64,000 nucleotides of DNA from Streptomyces hygroscopicus subsp. hygroscopicus (GTDB lineage: Bacteria > Actinomycetota > Actinomycetes > Streptomycetales > Streptomycetaceae). The stretch covers positions 44,986 to 108,985 of the forward strand of contig NZ_BBOX01000026.1 of assembly GCF_001553455.1 (NCBI RefSeq), written 5' to 3'. This document shows, piece by piece, positions 63,073 to 64,000 of this stretch. The notes beneath the pieces are model-generated. The model made no database searches. It saw only the letters and a program-made list of their open reading frames with translations, and had not been told where the DNA came from. The first letter of the stretch is position 1. Each line of letters opens with the position of its first letter. The position numbers and the translations under genes were made by a program.

Positions 63073-63088
63073 CGACTCGTACGAGTCG
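63073..63088. promoter_or_regulatory. 16-bp perfect palindrome CGACTCGTACGAGTCG
   Basis: Gapless inverted repeat in the same intergenic space, 10 bp from the terminator. No gene family association recognised; could be a regulator site. Confidence 0.45.
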
Positions 63089-63188
63089 CACATTGAGAAC
63101 GTAAGACCTGTATGGGCCCCAGGTCAAGCCGAGTTGGGGGGCGCGTCACGCCTCGGGTGCGGGGGCCGCCCCGGTCGGCCGCATCGGC

Positions 63189-63827
63189 TCACGCTGTGTG
63201 AGGCCCAGGGCCGTTTCCGTCGATCGCCGCAGGCCCCGGTAGCACCTCATACCCCTCTTTTCGCTGGAGTACCAACTCTCCGGCATACGGACGGGAGGGA
63301 TCGTCGGCGAAATGGGCCCGCTCGGCCGGCCGCCACCCGTCCCAGAACGCGGCCAGCTCCGGGCCGTCCCGCAGCCGGCCGCGCCGCCAGGAGTCCCGGT
63401 CGGGCAGCTCCATCCACAGCAACCGGGCCAGCCACGGGCGCACCGCGCGGCGGCCGCTGCCCACCCCCTCCAGCAGCACGACCGGCGCGGGGTCGAGCCG
63501 CCGCCGGGTCGCGGCGAAGCGGCGCTCCACCCAGTCGTACGGGGCGTAGCGCGCGGCCGTGCCCCGGGCGAGCGGGGTGAGGACGTGGGTCCGCAGCCGC
63601 TCCGTCCAGCCGAAGAGCTGCTCATGGGTGGCGAAGTCGTCCGTGTGCAGCACCGGCGCGCCGCCGAGCGCCTCGGCGAGCCGCCCGGCGAAGGTGGTCT
63701 TCCCGGAACCGGCGTGGCCGTCGACCGCGACCAGCCGGACCGGCCCGCAGGACGGCGGCAGCGCGCGCAGACGCCGCGCCAGCGCGTCGAGGGTGCCCAC
63801 CGGTTGAGTCCGCATCGGGACCACCAT
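63189..63827 (-). CDS. Uridine-kinase-like P-loop NTPase
   Basis: 212 residues. Walker A VAVDGHAGSGKTTFAGRLAEAL, HTDDFATHEQLFGW and LLEGVGSG match the uridine kinase/phosphoribulokinase superfamily, in a short actinobacterial branch whose substrate is not known. ATG 63827 follows GGAAGGGG; ATG 63815 is an alternative. Phosphorylation of a nucleoside or related alcohol is inferred. Confidence 0.8.
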   Translation of the reverse strand: MVVPMRTQPVGTLDALARRLRALPPSCGPVRLVAVDGHAGSGKTTFAGRLAEALGGAPVLHTDDFATHEQLFGWTERLRTHVLTPLARGTAARYAPYDWVERRFAATRRRLDPAPVVLLEGVGSGRRAVRPWLARLLWMELPDRDSWRRGRLRDGPELAAFWDGWRPAERAHFADDPSRPYAGELVLQRKEGYEVLPGPAAIDGNGPGPHTA

Positions 63828-63984
63828 ACGGCCCCTTCCGCGCGTTCACTCCATTGGTCCACACCAATATTGACGGCGCGGCGCCGGGGGAATCACTGGC
63901 CTGAGAACACCCGCAGCGGCCATAGTTGTGCGACTGTCGCGCACCCGCCGCCCATTGGACTGGACGACGACTGGGGGAACCCGC

Positions 63985-64000
63985 ATGACCAGATCCGGAC
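63985..64000 (+). CDS. First codons of a gene cut by the window edge
   Basis: GGGGGA at 63973-63978 and ATG at 63985 begin MTRSG; too short to identify. Confidence 0.55.

Noticed and set aside
62900..63120. tRNA or known riboswitch between the EccA-like and kinase genes
   Set aside because: Only a terminator hairpin and a palindrome are visible; no cloverleaf or known aptamer blocks.

Overview
The window is chromosomal DNA of a high-GC actinomycete, almost certainly a Streptomyces. Codon third positions are strongly G/C, starts are often GTG or TTG after GGAG-type ribosome sites, and the gene order (priA, fmt, rsmB, rpe, guaB1, the rib operon, hisE, hisG) is the familiar Streptomyces core arrangement. 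This organism assignment is inference from content and order; no 16S gene is present.

Layout. 1-6679 is core: the 3' part of priA, a small HTH gene, fmt, an ABC exporter behind a MerR/SoxR-type promoter, and rsmB. From 6692 to 29294 this order is interrupted by a Tn7-like transposon. It begins 12 bp after the rsmB stop codon, starts TGTAG, ends CTACA, and is flanked by the 5-bp duplication CCGGC. Its transposition genes are a fused TnsA-TnsB, a TnsC/TniB ATPase and a long TniQ/TnsD. Its cargo is mostly predicted defence: an OLD-family nuclease, a three-gene ABC-three-component (ABC-3C) system with a Cap4-like nuclease effector, a TPR + CHAT protease + small protein operon, a PIN-domain RNase behind an 18-bp perfect hairpin, and a Ser/Thr kinase with a large helical C-terminus. 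A second pair of transposon ends at about 28086/28091 shows that a 1.2-kb mini-element is stacked directly behind the large one at the same attachment site.

29516-64000 returns to core and lineage genes: a secreted serine hydrolase, rpe, a SorC regulator, a compact class I lanthipeptide cluster (lanA, lanB, lanC; minus strand), guaB1 with an attenuator-like leader, a DUF2637 pair, an amino-acid permease with an Lrp regulator, a nitrilase plus a flavin amine oxidase/monooxygenase pair, DUF5995, a uracil/xanthine permease, a divergent MFS/ROK pair around a clear operator, an FMN riboswitch with ribD-ribE-(32-aa ORF)-ribBA-ribH, hisE-hisG, a PH-domain protein, two CNNM/CorC-type membrane proteins, an EccA-like ATPase, a uridine-kinase-like P-loop protein and the first codons of one more gene.

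Many intergenic gaps hold unrelated short tandem repeats (minisatellites). The most interesting part is the Tn7-like defence island: targeted to the 3' end of rsmB, built on a TnsAB fusion, without CRISPR-Cas, and arranged in tandem with a non-autonomous relative.
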